Shown here: piece after piece, positions 9,262 through 17,930 of the stretch
How positions within the stretch are numbered: position 1 is the first letter of the stretch
Layout of the letters: the number at the start of each line of letters is the position of its first letter
Source of the DNA: Limnohabitans sp031538885
GTDB taxonomy: Bacteria > Pseudomonadota > Gammaproteobacteria > Burkholderiales > Burkholderiaceae_C
DNA: 64,000 nucleotides
Direction: 5' to 3'
Assembly (NCBI RefSeq): GCF_031538885.1
Contig: NZ_JAVKLW010000053.1
Location: forward strand, 41,265 to 105,264
Notes under the pieces: model-generated
What the model saw: the letters and a program-made list of their open reading frames with translations, nothing else
Database searches by the model: none
Told to the model about the DNA's origin: nothing
Translations under genes and position numbers: made by a program

Positions 9262-9527
9262 GGCTCAACAACTCGTCGGCAGATTTGGCATAGCTGAACG
9301 TGGCGGTACGCACACCTAGACCCACCGCCACATCACGGATGCGTTCACGGTTCATGGTCAGGTTGGCAGCGCGGCTTCGTTCAACATGCTGAACACGCTG
9401 CATTCATCAGCCACTTGCATGGCGGGTGCACCTGCATAGCTTTCGCAGGACACGACGTAGCAGCCCAAGCGCTTCGCGCTGATGACGAATTCTTTGCCAA
9501 GCTCACCAGAGCCCAAGAGAAGGTTTT
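9262..9527 (-). pseudogene. purT: Remnant of purT (formate-dependent GAR transformylase)
   Basis: Two pieces of PurT survive on the minus strand in different frames. The first (about 9527-9365) reads LLLGSGELGKEFVISAKRLG, then YAGAPAMQVADECSVFSML, matching the PurT N-terminus. The second (about 9380-9265) reads ANLTMNRERIRDVAVGLG, then RTATFSYAKSADELLS, matching residues near 115-150 of the family. About 50 codons between them are missing, and nothing remains of the ATP-grasp body: the match stops at the fdsA stop codon. There is no start codon, because the piece begins in the fbp stop region. The gene is dead. Confidence 0.85.
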
Positions 9528-10538
9528 TTATAAAGCGTGGTAGCTCGTCACACGGGCTACTTCGTTCTTCGAGCCTAAGATGACGCTCACACGTTGGTGA
9601 AGTTCGGTGGGTTGAATGTCCAAGATGCGCTGCTGTCCGTTGGTGGATGCGCCACCGGCTTGCTCGATCAACCAGCTCATGGGGTTGGCCTCGTACATCA
9701 GGCGCAGCTTGCCAGCTTTGCCGGGTTCGCGCTTGTCCCAGGGGTACATGAACACGCCACCGCGTGTGAGGATGCGGTGTACATCGGCCACCATCGAAGC
9801 AATCCAACGCATGTTGAAGTTTTTGCCACGTGGTCCTTCAACACCTTGCAAACACTCGTCGATATAGCGCTTCACAGGCTCGTCCCAATGGCGCATGTTG
9901 CTCATGTTGATGGCGAACTCTTGGGTATCGGCAGGCACTTTGACGTTTTCATGCGTCAGCACGAAAGAGCCTTGCTCGCGGTCCAAGGTGAACATGGCCA
10001 CGCCGTCCCCCACGGTCAACACCAAAGTGGTTTGTGGACCATACACGCAATAGCCTGCGGCCACTTGCTGGGTGCCAGGTTGCAAGAAGTCTTCCTCGCT
10101 CACGCCTTTGCTGGGGTCTACTTTTTTGAGCACGCTGAAGATGGTGCCAATGCTGACGTTGACTTCGATGTTGCTAGAGCCATCGAGGGGGTCAAACATC
10201 AACAGGTATTCGCCTTGGGGGTAGCGGTTGGGCACGACGTGGATGCTGTCCATTTCTTCGGACGCCATGGCAGCCAAGTGACCGCCCCATTCGTTGGCTT
10301 CAATCAACACATCGTTGGCGATGATGTCGAGTTTCTTTTGCACTTCGCCTTGCACGTTTTCGCTGCTAGCCGAGCCCATGACGTCGCCGAGTTCGCTGCC
10401 CAAAGCGCCTTTGTTGACGGCATGGCTGATGCTTTTGCAAGCACGTGCCACGACTTCGAGCAACAAACGCAGCTCAGAGGGGATGAGGCCTTTGGCACGT
10501 TGTTGTTCGACCAGATAGCGGGTGAGGGAAACAGGCAT
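9528..10538 (-). CDS. fbp: Fructose-1,6-bisphosphatase, class I
   Basis: Hydrolyses fructose-1,6-bisphosphate to fructose-6-phosphate in gluconeogenesis or carbon fixation. The 336 residues match the class I length. The metal-binding signature is FDPLDGSSNIEVNVSIGTIFS near residue 115, and the C-terminal active-site stretch includes GKLRLMYEANPMSWLIEQAGG. It lies 9 bases downstream of pepN on the same strand, so cotranscription is likely. The purT relic starts directly after its stop codon. Confidence 0.97.
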   Translation of the reverse strand: MPVSLTRYLVEQQRAKGLIPSELRLLLEVVARACKSISHAVNKGALGSELGDVMGSASSENVQGEVQKKLDIIANDVLIEANEWGGHLAAMASEEMDSIHVVPNRYPQGEYLLMFDPLDGSSNIEVNVSIGTIFSVLKKVDPSKGVSEEDFLQPGTQQVAAGYCVYGPQTTLVLTVGDGVAMFTLDREQGSFVLTHENVKVPADTQEFAINMSNMRHWDEPVKRYIDECLQGVEGPRGKNFNMRWIASMVADVHRILTRGGVFMYPWDKREPGKAGKLRLMYEANPMSWLIEQAGGASTNGQQRILDIQPTELHQRVSVILGSKNEVARVTSYHAL

Positions 10539-10547
10539 GGCAAGTCC

Positions 10548-13265
10548 TTAGTTGGCGAGCGCGCGCGAGACCACTTCGCGCACATCGTTGCTTAAATCGG
10601 TTTTGGCGGCGATGCGTTGGATGGCTTCGTGCGCAGCGCTGCGGTAGGGCTCGGCCAGTTTGCGCCAACGGTCTAAGGCGCGTGCCAAACGGGCGGCGAC
10701 TTGGGGGTTGATGGCATCGAGCTCCAACACGCGTTCGCTCCAAAACACATAGCCTGCGGCATCGGTGCGGTGGAAGGCGCCGGGGTTGGCACTACAAAAG
10801 CTGAAGATCAAGCTGCGTGCGCGGTTGGGATTCTTGAGGTTGAAGTCAGGGTGCTGCATGAGGTGGCGCACCAAGGGCAATACGTTGCCACCACGGTCGG
10901 TGCTGCCTGCTTGCAGGGCAAACCATTTGTCCATCACCAAGGCTTCGCGTGAGAACAAGTTGTAAAAGCGTTGCAGCGCGTCGCTCGCCAAGGTGTGCCC
11001 AGCTTGAACCAGTGCGCTCAAGGCATTGAAGCGGTCGGTCATGTTGTGGGCATCTTGGAAGCACTGGTAGGTGCGCTCAGGCCACACCACGTCACCGGTG
11101 GTGCGTGCGTCCAAGCACAACATGGCGAGGGCCATGCCGCTCAAGGCGCGGCGACCACTTGACACGGGGTCGGGGCTGAAAGCGCCGTTCTCACTATGCG
11201 CTTCAAAAGCCCAAGCCCAGTCGTCGTGCAACTCGCGGGCGAGCTGCGCGCGCATGGTTTCGCGCACGGCGTGGATGCGTTGTGGGTCGACCACATCGAG
11301 TTGTTCGGCGATGTAGGTTTCAGAGGGCAGTGTGAGTACCAAGTCTTTGAACGCGGCGTCTAAAGCTGGGTTGCGCAGCACGGTGCGCAGGGCTTGCATC
11401 AACGCGGCATCCAACACGTGGGTAGGTCCCTCGCTGGCAGCCACAGCAGTGAGTGCTGCGTTCAGACACAGGCGTTGTACCGCTTCCCATTGGTTGAATG
11501 GGTCGGTGTCGTGCGCGAGGAGCGTGAGCAGTTGCGTGGGCGTGAAGTCTTTCTCCAGCATCACCGGTGCGCTGAAACCACGCAAGATGGACGGCACGGG
11601 TTCTTCACCCGCTTGCAACGACAAGTCTTTGAACTCAAAGCTTTGAGTGGCTTCGGTAAGTACGAGCAGTTGGCTGGGCAAGACCTCACGGCCATCAGCA
11701 CCCAGCAAGCCAAATTGCACGGGAATGACAAAAGGCTCTTTGTGGTCTTGGCCGGGACCGGGTGGGCAGCTTTGGCTCAGGTTCAGTGTGTAGCTGCGTG
11801 TGTCGGCGTTGTAACTGCCAGCGGCTTGCACACGGGGTGTGCCCGCCTGTGCGTACCAGCGCTTGAACTGTGTCAAGTGCGTGGCGAGCGCAGAGCCGGG
11901 GTTGGCATCGGCAATCGCTTGGGCAAAGTCGTCGCACGTCACGGCTTGACCATCGTGGCGCTCGAAGTACAGCGACATGCCTTTGGCGAAGCCTTCACGA
12001 GACGTCAAGGTTTGCATCATGCGCACTACCTCAGCGCCTTTTTCGTAAATCGTGACGGTGTAGAAGTTGTTGATCTCGACATAGCTGTCAGGACGCACGG
12101 GGTGAGCCATGGGGCCTGCGTCTTCTGGGAACTGCGCGGTGCGCAGCAAGCGCACGTCTTCGATGCGTTTGACGGCTTTGGCTGAGGCCGCAACAAAGTC
12201 ATTGTGCGCGGTGTTGCCATGTGAATTGGCTTTCAATGCTTCGGCGGCCAAGTCTTGACTGAACTCTTGGTCGCGGAAAACGGTGAGGCCTTCTTTGAGC
12301 GAAAGCTGGAACCAGTCGCGGCAAGTCACGCGGTTGCCAGTCCAGTTGTGGAAGTACTCGTGGCCGACCACGCTTTCGATGTTGGCGTAGTCCATGTCGG
12401 TGGCGGTGGCCGAGTTGGCCAGCACAAACTTGGTGTTGAAGATGTTGAGGCCCTTGTTCTCCATCGCGCCCATGTTGAAGTCGCTGGTGGCGACGATCAT
12501 GAAGCGCTCGAGGTCGAGGCTCAAGTTAAAGCGCTGTTCGTCCCACTTGATGCTGGCCATGAGCGAGTTCATGGCGTGTTCGGTTTTGTCCAAATCGCCC
12601 GAACGCACAAACACTTGCAGCACATGTTCTTTGCCCGATGGCGCTTTGACACGCTGTTCGCGGCAGACAAACTGGCCTGCGACCAAGGCAAACAAGTAGC
12701 AAGGCTTTTTGTGAGGATCGACCCAGCGGGCGAAGTGGCGGCCGTCTTCGAGCAAACCTTCGTCCATCAAGTTGCCGTTGCTCAGCAGCACGGGGAAGGC
12801 TTTTTTGTCAGCCCGCAGGGTGACGCTGTAGTGAGACATCACATCGGGGCGGTCCAAGAAATACGTGATGCGTCGAAAGCCCTCGGCCTCACACTGAGTG
12901 AAGAACGAGTCGTTGCTGACGTACAAGCCCGAGAGCATGGTGTTCTTGGCAGGCAAGCAGGTGGTGAAGATTTCCAGCGTGAAAGGCGCGTGGCCTTCGG
13001 GCAAGTTTTCCAGCACCAACTGGCTGCCGTCCATCTTGAACGAGGTGCCTTGGCCGTTGACCAAGACGCGTGCCAAGTTGAGTTCGTCGCCATCCAAGCG
13101 CAGAGGCTGAGCCGCCACGTCGGGGTTGCGGCGCACACGCATGTGGTTGAGCACGCGGGTCTTGGCGGGGTCTAAATCAAACGTCAGATCGACGGTGTCA
13201 ATCCAAAACGCGGGCGCTGTGTAGTCTGCGCGTTGAATCAATGGGGCTGTGCCTTCACGGTGCAT
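10548..13265 (-). CDS. pepN: Aminopeptidase N (M1 family)
   Basis: Broad-specificity zinc aminopeptidase acting on cytosolic peptides. 905 residues, slightly longer than the E. coli enzyme. The M1 motifs are present: exopeptidase motif GAMENKG near residue 265 and zinc site HEYFH with the downstream glutamate in SLKEGLTVF. The ATG at 13265 is preferred: AGG lies 8 bases upstream, and the longer reading from a TTG adds only MRLF. The ribosome site overlaps the end of prfB, 8 bases upstream, so the order prfB-pepN-fbp is probably one unit. Confidence 0.96.
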   Translation of the reverse strand: MHREGTAPLIQRADYTAPAFWIDTVDLTFDLDPAKTRVLNHMRVRRNPDVAAQPLRLDGDELNLARVLVNGQGTSFKMDGSQLVLENLPEGHAPFTLEIFTTCLPAKNTMLSGLYVSNDSFFTQCEAEGFRRITYFLDRPDVMSHYSVTLRADKKAFPVLLSNGNLMDEGLLEDGRHFARWVDPHKKPCYLFALVAGQFVCREQRVKAPSGKEHVLQVFVRSGDLDKTEHAMNSLMASIKWDEQRFNLSLDLERFMIVATSDFNMGAMENKGLNIFNTKFVLANSATATDMDYANIESVVGHEYFHNWTGNRVTCRDWFQLSLKEGLTVFRDQEFSQDLAAEALKANSHGNTAHNDFVAASAKAVKRIEDVRLLRTAQFPEDAGPMAHPVRPDSYVEINNFYTVTIYEKGAEVVRMMQTLTSREGFAKGMSLYFERHDGQAVTCDDFAQAIADANPGSALATHLTQFKRWYAQAGTPRVQAAGSYNADTRSYTLNLSQSCPPGPGQDHKEPFVIPVQFGLLGADGREVLPSQLLVLTEATQSFEFKDLSLQAGEEPVPSILRGFSAPVMLEKDFTPTQLLTLLAHDTDPFNQWEAVQRLCLNAALTAVAASEGPTHVLDAALMQALRTVLRNPALDAAFKDLVLTLPSETYIAEQLDVVDPQRIHAVRETMRAQLARELHDDWAWAFEAHSENGAFSPDPVSSGRRALSGMALAMLCLDARTTGDVVWPERTYQCFQDAHNMTDRFNALSALVQAGHTLASDALQRFYNLFSREALVMDKWFALQAGSTDRGGNVLPLVRHLMQHPDFNLKNPNRARSLIFSFCSANPGAFHRTDAAGYVFWSERVLELDAINPQVAARLARALDRWRKLAEPYRSAAHEAIQRIAAKTDLSNDVREVVSRALAN

Positions 13266-13273
13266 AAATAACC

Positions 13274-14378
13274 TCAAATTCCTTGCTTGAGTGACGCTTC
13301 GATGAACGCATCGAGGTCGCCATCCAAGACTTTTTGTGTGGCCGAGACTTCAACGTTGGTGCGCAAGTCTTTGATGCGGCTGTTGTCCAGCACGTAGCTG
13401 CGAATTTGGTGACCCCAGCCCACATCGGTCTTGGTGTCTTCGAGTTTTTGTTGCTCTTCTTGGCGCTTGCGCATCTCGAAGTCATACAAGCGTGAGCGCA
13501 GGCGCTTCCACGCCACGTCGCGGTTGCTGTGTTGGCTGCGGCCGTCTTGACACTGCACCACGATGCCTGTGGGGAGGTGGGTCAAACGCACGGCCGAGTC
13601 GGTCTTGTTGATGTGTTGCCCCCCCGCGCCCGAGGCACGGTAGGTGTCGGTGCGCACATCCGATGGGTTGATGTCAATCTCGATGGAGTCATCAATTTCG
13701 GGGTACACAAACACCGAGGCAAACGAGGTGTGGCGACCGCCCGAGCTGTCAAAAGGCGACTTGCGCACCAAACGGTGCACGCCGGTTTCGGTGCGCAGCA
13801 AACCAAACGCGTATTCGCCTTCGATCTTGATGGTGGCGCCCTTGATGCCTGCCACGTCGCCAGGTGACTCGTCTTCCACCGTGGTTTTGAAGCCTTTGCG
13901 TTCGGCGTATTTCAGGTATTGGCGCAGCAACATGCTGGCCCAGTCGCAGGCCTCTGTGCCGCCTGCGCCAGCTTGGATGTCCAAAAAACAATTCAGTGGG
14001 TCGGCCTCGTTGCTGAACATGCGGCGGAATTCGAGCTCTTCGATGGTTTTGACCAAGCCTTGGGTGTCGGCTTCGATGGTCAGCAAGCCGTCTTCGTCGT
14101 TGTCGGCTTTGCTCATTTCAAACAACTCGGCGTTGTCTTCCAGCTCTTGGGTCAGGCGGGTGAGGGTGACGACCACGCCGTCGAGGGCTTTTTTCTCACG
14201 ACCCAGCTCTTGTGCTTTTTTGGGGTCGTTCCAAATGGTGGGGTCTTCTAGAGACGCATTAACGGTGCGAAGGCGTTCAGCTTTGGCATCGTAGTCAAAG
14301 ATACCTCCGCAGATCTACCGTGCGCACGCTCAGGTCGGCGAGGGTAGATCCAATGAGGTTGATGCGTTCTGCTTCCAT
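13274..14378 (-). CDS. prfB: Peptide chain release factor 2, with programmed +1 frameshift
   Basis: Terminates translation at UGA and UAA. Two frames make it: 14378-14298 gives the first 27 residues (MEAERINLIG onward) ending at an in-frame TGA (14297-14295), and 14296-13274 continues in the +1 frame from Asp-Tyr-Asp. The total is about 367 residues, as in other RF2 proteins. Stop recognition is by SPF (RKSPFDSSGGRH) and peptide release by GGQ (ASGAGGQHINKTDSAVR). The frameshift responds to RF2 level, as known for this family. pepN follows 8 bases downstream. Confidence 0.97.
14294..14310 (-). promoter_or_regulatory. RF2 autoregulatory frameshift site
   Basis: On the minus strand the sequence reads GCGGAGGTATCTTTGAC: an internal Shine-Dalgarno (GGAGG) a few bases before the slippery CTT, the stop TGA and a following C. 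This is the classic context in which low RF2 lets the ribosome slip +1 and finish prfB. Confidence 0.95.
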
Positions 14379-14439
14379 GATGCGGTCTTCTTTATGTGTC
14401 TAGAGGAAACCGCAGATTTTCTCACGTTCAGACCCGTTC

Positions 14440-14991
14440 TCAGAAGTTGCGTGCGTAGGCGAACAAAAGCCCAGCATTGCCGAGCAAAAAGACCTGTGCC
14501 GAGTCGTTGGGGGTGATGGTGTAACCCAGCGACGGAATGATGGCAGGTGCAATGCCCATTTGGTTGAATGGAATCTTGTCTTTGTATTCGCCGCGATAGC
14601 CGTACAAAAGACCCGCAGACACTTTGGTGAAGAGTTTTGGGTTACCCCAAATGCCATCCCACTGTTGGCCGACATAGACGTAGGTCGAGCCTTGACCGAA
14701 TGAGTTGGTGAACAAGGCCATGCCACAGAAACGACCGCCGCTGACATGGCTGTCCAAAGCGCCCAACATGACTTGCTTGTGTTCCGGGCTGTAATGCCAG
14801 TGGTGGGTGTAGGGGGAGAGGGTGAGGTCCCACTTTTTGGCGGGTTGCGCACCGCCTTCAACCGCCAAGCTGTCTGGGCAAGGCTGCAGGTCGTAAAGGT
14901 TGCTGTCAGCCGCTTGTACCGATGTTGCCCCCCAAACGCCAGCAAACATAAGAGACAGTAGCAGCGTACGCAGTTTGTGTTGGAAAAACAT
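14440..14991 (-). CDS. PagP-like outer-membrane beta-barrel protein
   Basis: 183 residues with a signal peptide (KLRTLLLSLMFAGVWGATSVQA, cleaved near residue 28) and alternating beta strands ending in Phe (AYARNF), typical of an eight-stranded outer-membrane barrel. Several segments line up by eye with the lipid A palmitoyltransferase PagP: SPYTHHWHYSPEHK resembles its catalytic-His loop, and MALFTNSFGQGS its Asp-Ser loop, though the Asp is Asn here. The family assignment is tentative; enzymatic activity is uncertain because of that substitution. It lies between prfB and a hydrolase gene with no obvious operon. Confidence 0.6.
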   Translation of the reverse strand: MFFQHKLRTLLLSLMFAGVWGATSVQAADSNLYDLQPCPDSLAVEGGAQPAKKWDLTLSPYTHHWHYSPEHKQVMLGALDSHVSGGRFCGMALFTNSFGQGSTYVYVGQQWDGIWGNPKLFTKVSAGLLYGYRGEYKDKIPFNQMGIAPAIIPSLGYTITPNDSAQVFLLGNAGLLFAYARNF

Positions 14992-15040
14992 CGGTTGAAT
15001 TTAGTTTCTAAGAACAGAATCGTATCTGCTTTCGTTCGTC

Positions 15041-15946
15041 TCATGCCTTGAGAAAACGCTCCACCCAACGTGCCAATGCTTCTGGCTGGTCGTGGTGCAG
15101 CATGTGGCCTGCGTCGTCTATGACGGCGTGGGTGAGGTGGGGGATGGCGGCAATGCGCTGCATGAACTCGGCCTGTGTGTAGCTGTCTTTCCACCATGAC
15201 TGCATGCTGTCGCTGCTAGCCACCACGCACAGCGTGGGGGCGGTGATGCGTTCGTAAATGGCTTGGGTTTCATCGGTTTTGAACAGTTGGGCATTCACCA
15301 CTTTGTGTGCCGCATGGCCCAAGATGCGCCATTCGCCTTGGTCGTTGGCGCGCGCCCAGTGTTGCGCTAGCCAATGGGCTTTGTCCGTGCCCAAGCGGGG
15401 GTTGGTTTTGATGAGGCGTTGTGCGACGGCCTCTAGGCTGACATAGGGCTTGAGGTACATCTCACCACGTGTCTGTGCTTTGACTTCGTCCATCCATTTG
15501 GCCAAGCGTGTGGGGGCTTGGCTGGGTCTGGTGGCGGGCATACCAAAGCCTTCGAGGTTGATGAGTTTCTTCACTCGCTCAGGCCGCACGCCTGCATAGA
15601 GGGTGGCCACATGGCCACCCATGCTGTGGCCCAGCAGGTGGACAGGGCGCGCACCCACGTAGTGGTCCAGCAGTTGGTCTAAGTCGGCCAGATAGTCTGG
15701 GAACCAGAAGTTGTCGGTGTGGGGTGTCTCTGTCAGCCCAAAGCCGCGCCAATCAGGGGCGATCACCCAATGGTTGTTTTGCAGTGCATCCACCACGAAC
15801 TGGAACGAGGCCGCCACATCCATCCAGCCATGGACCATGACCAGTGGTGTTGTGTCGGGAGAGAGCGTGCCCCATTGACGGACGTGGTAACGCAGGTGAC
15901 GGATAGGGATAAATTCGCTGTGTGAATGCTTTTGAATTGAGTACAT
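15041..15946 (-). CDS. Alpha/beta-fold hydrolase
   Basis: About 301 residues of an alpha/beta hydrolase. The oxyanion region is MVHGWMD, the nucleophile elbow GHSMGG near residue 108, the acid in CVVASSDSMQSW and the catalytic His in DDAGHMLHHD. Substrate unknown. The start is uncertain: in-frame ATG codons lie at 15958, 15955 and 15946, none with a good ribosome site; I take 15946 because it leaves room for the divergent gene that begins at 15972. The head-to-head arrangement with the acyl-CoA synthetase hints at a shared control region and possibly related substrates. Confidence 0.85.
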   Translation of the reverse strand: MYSIQKHSHSEFIPIRHLRYHVRQWGTLSPDTTPLVMVHGWMDVAASFQFVVDALQNNHWVIAPDWRGFGLTETPHTDNFWFPDYLADLDQLLDHYVGARPVHLLGHSMGGHVATLYAGVRPERVKKLINLEGFGMPATRPSQAPTRLAKWMDEVKAQTRGEMYLKPYVSLEAVAQRLIKTNPRLGTDKAHWLAQHWARANDQGEWRILGHAAHKVVNAQLFKTDETQAIYERITAPTLCVVASSDSMQSWWKDSYTQAEFMQRIAAIPHLTHAVIDDAGHMLHHDQPEALARWVERFLKA

Positions 15947-15971
15947 TGAACGCATCATAAGGACACGAGAC

Positions 15972-17858
15972 ATGGCCCACGCTTTTACGCATCGCACCGC
16001 TCATTCAACGCCGCATGCCGTGCGGCCTTCACAGTCGCATGATTTTTATCACGCCATGCAGCGTGACTTTGGTTGGTCTGTGCCCGAGTACTTCAACATG
16101 GCCGAGGTGTGTAGCCGCCGTTGGGCCGTGCAAGCCAACGCACACCAGCGGCTGGCCATCGTCGAGCACCAAGCCGCCGATGCACAAGGGCAGCCCATGC
16201 CCCCACACGGCTATAGCTATGCGCAGTTGCAAACAGACGCCGATGCACTGAGCCATGTCTTGACAGGTTTGGGTGTGCAGCGTGGCGACCGCGTGGCCAT
16301 TGTGTTGCCGCAACGCTTGGAGACTGCCGTGGCCTACATTGCCGTCATGCAAATGGGGGCGGTAGCCATGCCTTTGTCGCAGTTGTTTGGCCCCGAGGCC
16401 TTGGAGTACCGCTTGCAAGACAGCGAGGCCGTGGTGGCGATTGTGGATGCCTCGTCTGCCCGTCATGTGTTGGCCGTGCGCCCGCAGTGCCCTGCGTTGC
16501 GGGCGGTGGTGGGCGTTGATGTGCGCGATGCCGCTGACATGCGGCAAGTGGATGTTGATTACGCCAGCGCCATCGCTGCACAGCACCGCAGCTTTGTGGC
16601 TGTGCAAACCAAGGCGCAAGAGGGCGCGGTGCTGATTTACACCAGTGGCACCACCGGCCCACCCAAAGGTGCCTTGATCCCACACCGTGCCTTGATGGGC
16701 AACTTGACCGGCTTTGTGTGCAGTCAAAATTGGTTTGGCTTTGCAACCGTGGGGGATGGCGCGAACCGTGCCAGCGCAACCCAGCCCTCGCAGCTACCGA
16801 CAGGTAGCTCAGCCGTGTTTTGGTCCCCCGCTGATTGGGCGTGGACGGGCGGCTTGATGGACGCCTTGCTGCCCACGCTGTACTTTGGGCGCCCCATCGT
16901 GGCGTGGAATGGGCGCTTCAGCCCTGAATTGGCGTTCACCTTGATGCAGCAACACGGTGTGACACACACCTTTTTGTTCCCCACCGCCTTGAAGGCCATG
17001 ATGAAGGCCTACCCCCAACCCAGCCGTCAATTCAAGCTCAAGCTGCAAGCCATCATGAGTGCGGGCGAGGCCGTGGGTGATGCAGTGTTTGGCTATTGCC
17101 AAGCGCAGCTCGGTGTGACGGTCAATGAAATGTTTGGTCAAACGGAGATCAACTACATCGTCGGCAACTGCGCGATGGAATGGGCCTCGCAGGCAACACC
17201 CAGCGACGTATCACAGCCCCGCACCCGTTTGACGGCACACCGCGTGAATGTCGGTTGGCCTGCCAAACCTGGCAGCATGGGCAAGGGCTATCCCGGCCAC
17301 CGTGTGGCGGTGATTGATGAAGACGGCCACGAGTGTCCCGTGGGCGTGCTGGGCGATGTGGCGCTCAACCGCTTCAACCAACACGGCGAGCCAGACCCGA
17401 TTTTCTTTTTGGGTTATTGGAAAAACGACAGGTCTACCCAAGGCAAATTCACGGGTGACTGGTGCCGCACCGGAGACATGGCCGTGCGCGATGAAGACGG
17501 CTACCTTTGGTACCAAGGCCGTGCTGACGATGTGTTCAAAGCGGCGGGTTACCGCATCGGGCCGAGTGAGATTGAAAACTGCTTGGTCAAACACCCTGCG
17601 GTAGCCAATGCGGCTGTGGTGCCCAAGCCTGATGCCGAGCGCGGCGCGTTGGTGAAGGCCTATGTGGTGTTAGCCCCAGGCTTTGAAGCCAGCAATGCCT
17701 TGGTGGCTGAGCTGCAAGCGCATGTGCGTGGCAAGCTCGCCCCTTACGAATACCCCAAAGAAATTGAATTCACCCCTGAGTTGCCCATGACCACCACAGG
17801 CAAGGTGCAACGCCGTGTGCTGCGCTTGCAAGAAGAGGAACGCGCCAAAATCAAATGA
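15972..17858 (+). CDS. AMP-binding acyl-CoA synthetase
   Basis: Activates a carboxylic acid to an acyl-adenylate and then an acyl-CoA thioester. 628 residues of the ANL superfamily. The P-loop is LIYTSGTTGPPKGALIPHR near residue 225, the A5-type motif MFGQTEINY near 390, the A7-type TGDMAVRDEDGYLWYQGRADD near 505, and the catalytic lysine is in TTTGKVQRRVLR near the end. The overall look is of the acetyl/medium-chain synthetase branch. The start has AAGGA 9 bases upstream. A stretch around residues 257-280 (16741-16812) seems longer than usual and includes a small palindrome. Confidence 0.9.
   Translation: MAHAFTHRTAHSTPHAVRPSQSHDFYHAMQRDFGWSVPEYFNMAEVCSRRWAVQANAHQRLAIVEHQAADAQGQPMPPHGYSYAQLQTDADALSHVLTGLGVQRGDRVAIVLPQRLETAVAYIAVMQMGAVAMPLSQLFGPEALEYRLQDSEAVVAIVDASSARHVLAVRPQCPALRAVVGVDVRDAADMRQVDVDYASAIAAQHRSFVAVQTKAQEGAVLIYTSGTTGPPKGALIPHRALMGNLTGFVCSQNWFGFATVGDGANRASATQPSQLPTGSSAVFWSPADWAWTGGLMDALLPTLYFGRPIVAWNGRFSPELAFTLMQQHGVTHTFLFPTALKAMMKAYPQPSRQFKLKLQAIMSAGEAVGDAVFGYCQAQLGVTVNEMFGQTEINYIVGNCAMEWASQATPSDVSQPRTRLTAHRVNVGWPAKPGSMGKGYPGHRVAVIDEDGHECPVGVLGDVALNRFNQHGEPDPIFFLGYWKNDRSTQGKFTGDWCRTGDMAVRDEDGYLWYQGRADDVFKAAGYRIGPSEIENCLVKHPAVANAAVVPKPDAERGALVKAYVVLAPGFEASNALVAELQAHVRGKLAPYEYPKEIEFTPELPMTTTGKVQRRVLRLQEEERAKIK
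16792..16809. repeat. Small perfect palindrome within the acyl-CoA synthetase gene
   Basis: AGCTACC-GACA-GGTAGCT (7-base arms, 4-base loop), inside a Ser/Thr/Gln-rich stretch that separates SQNWFGF from VFWSPADWAW, two segments normally closer together in the family. Confidence 0.45.
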
Positions 17859-17930
17859 AAAAATCAAATCAAGGTGGGGCAGGCTTTAGACTTGTCGGGT
17901 TTTATCAGCCTTCCATCCGTGAGTAGACAC

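Noticed and set aside
9594..10595. 333-codon open frame on the plus strand opposite fbp
   Set aside because: Antisense shadow of a confident fbp gene; composition rich in His, Ala and Val repeats of the opposite codons, no family look.
12255..13175. 306-codon open frame on the plus strand opposite pepN
   Set aside because: Antisense to pepN; the valine/alanine/glutamate-rich composition arises from the codon bias of the real gene.
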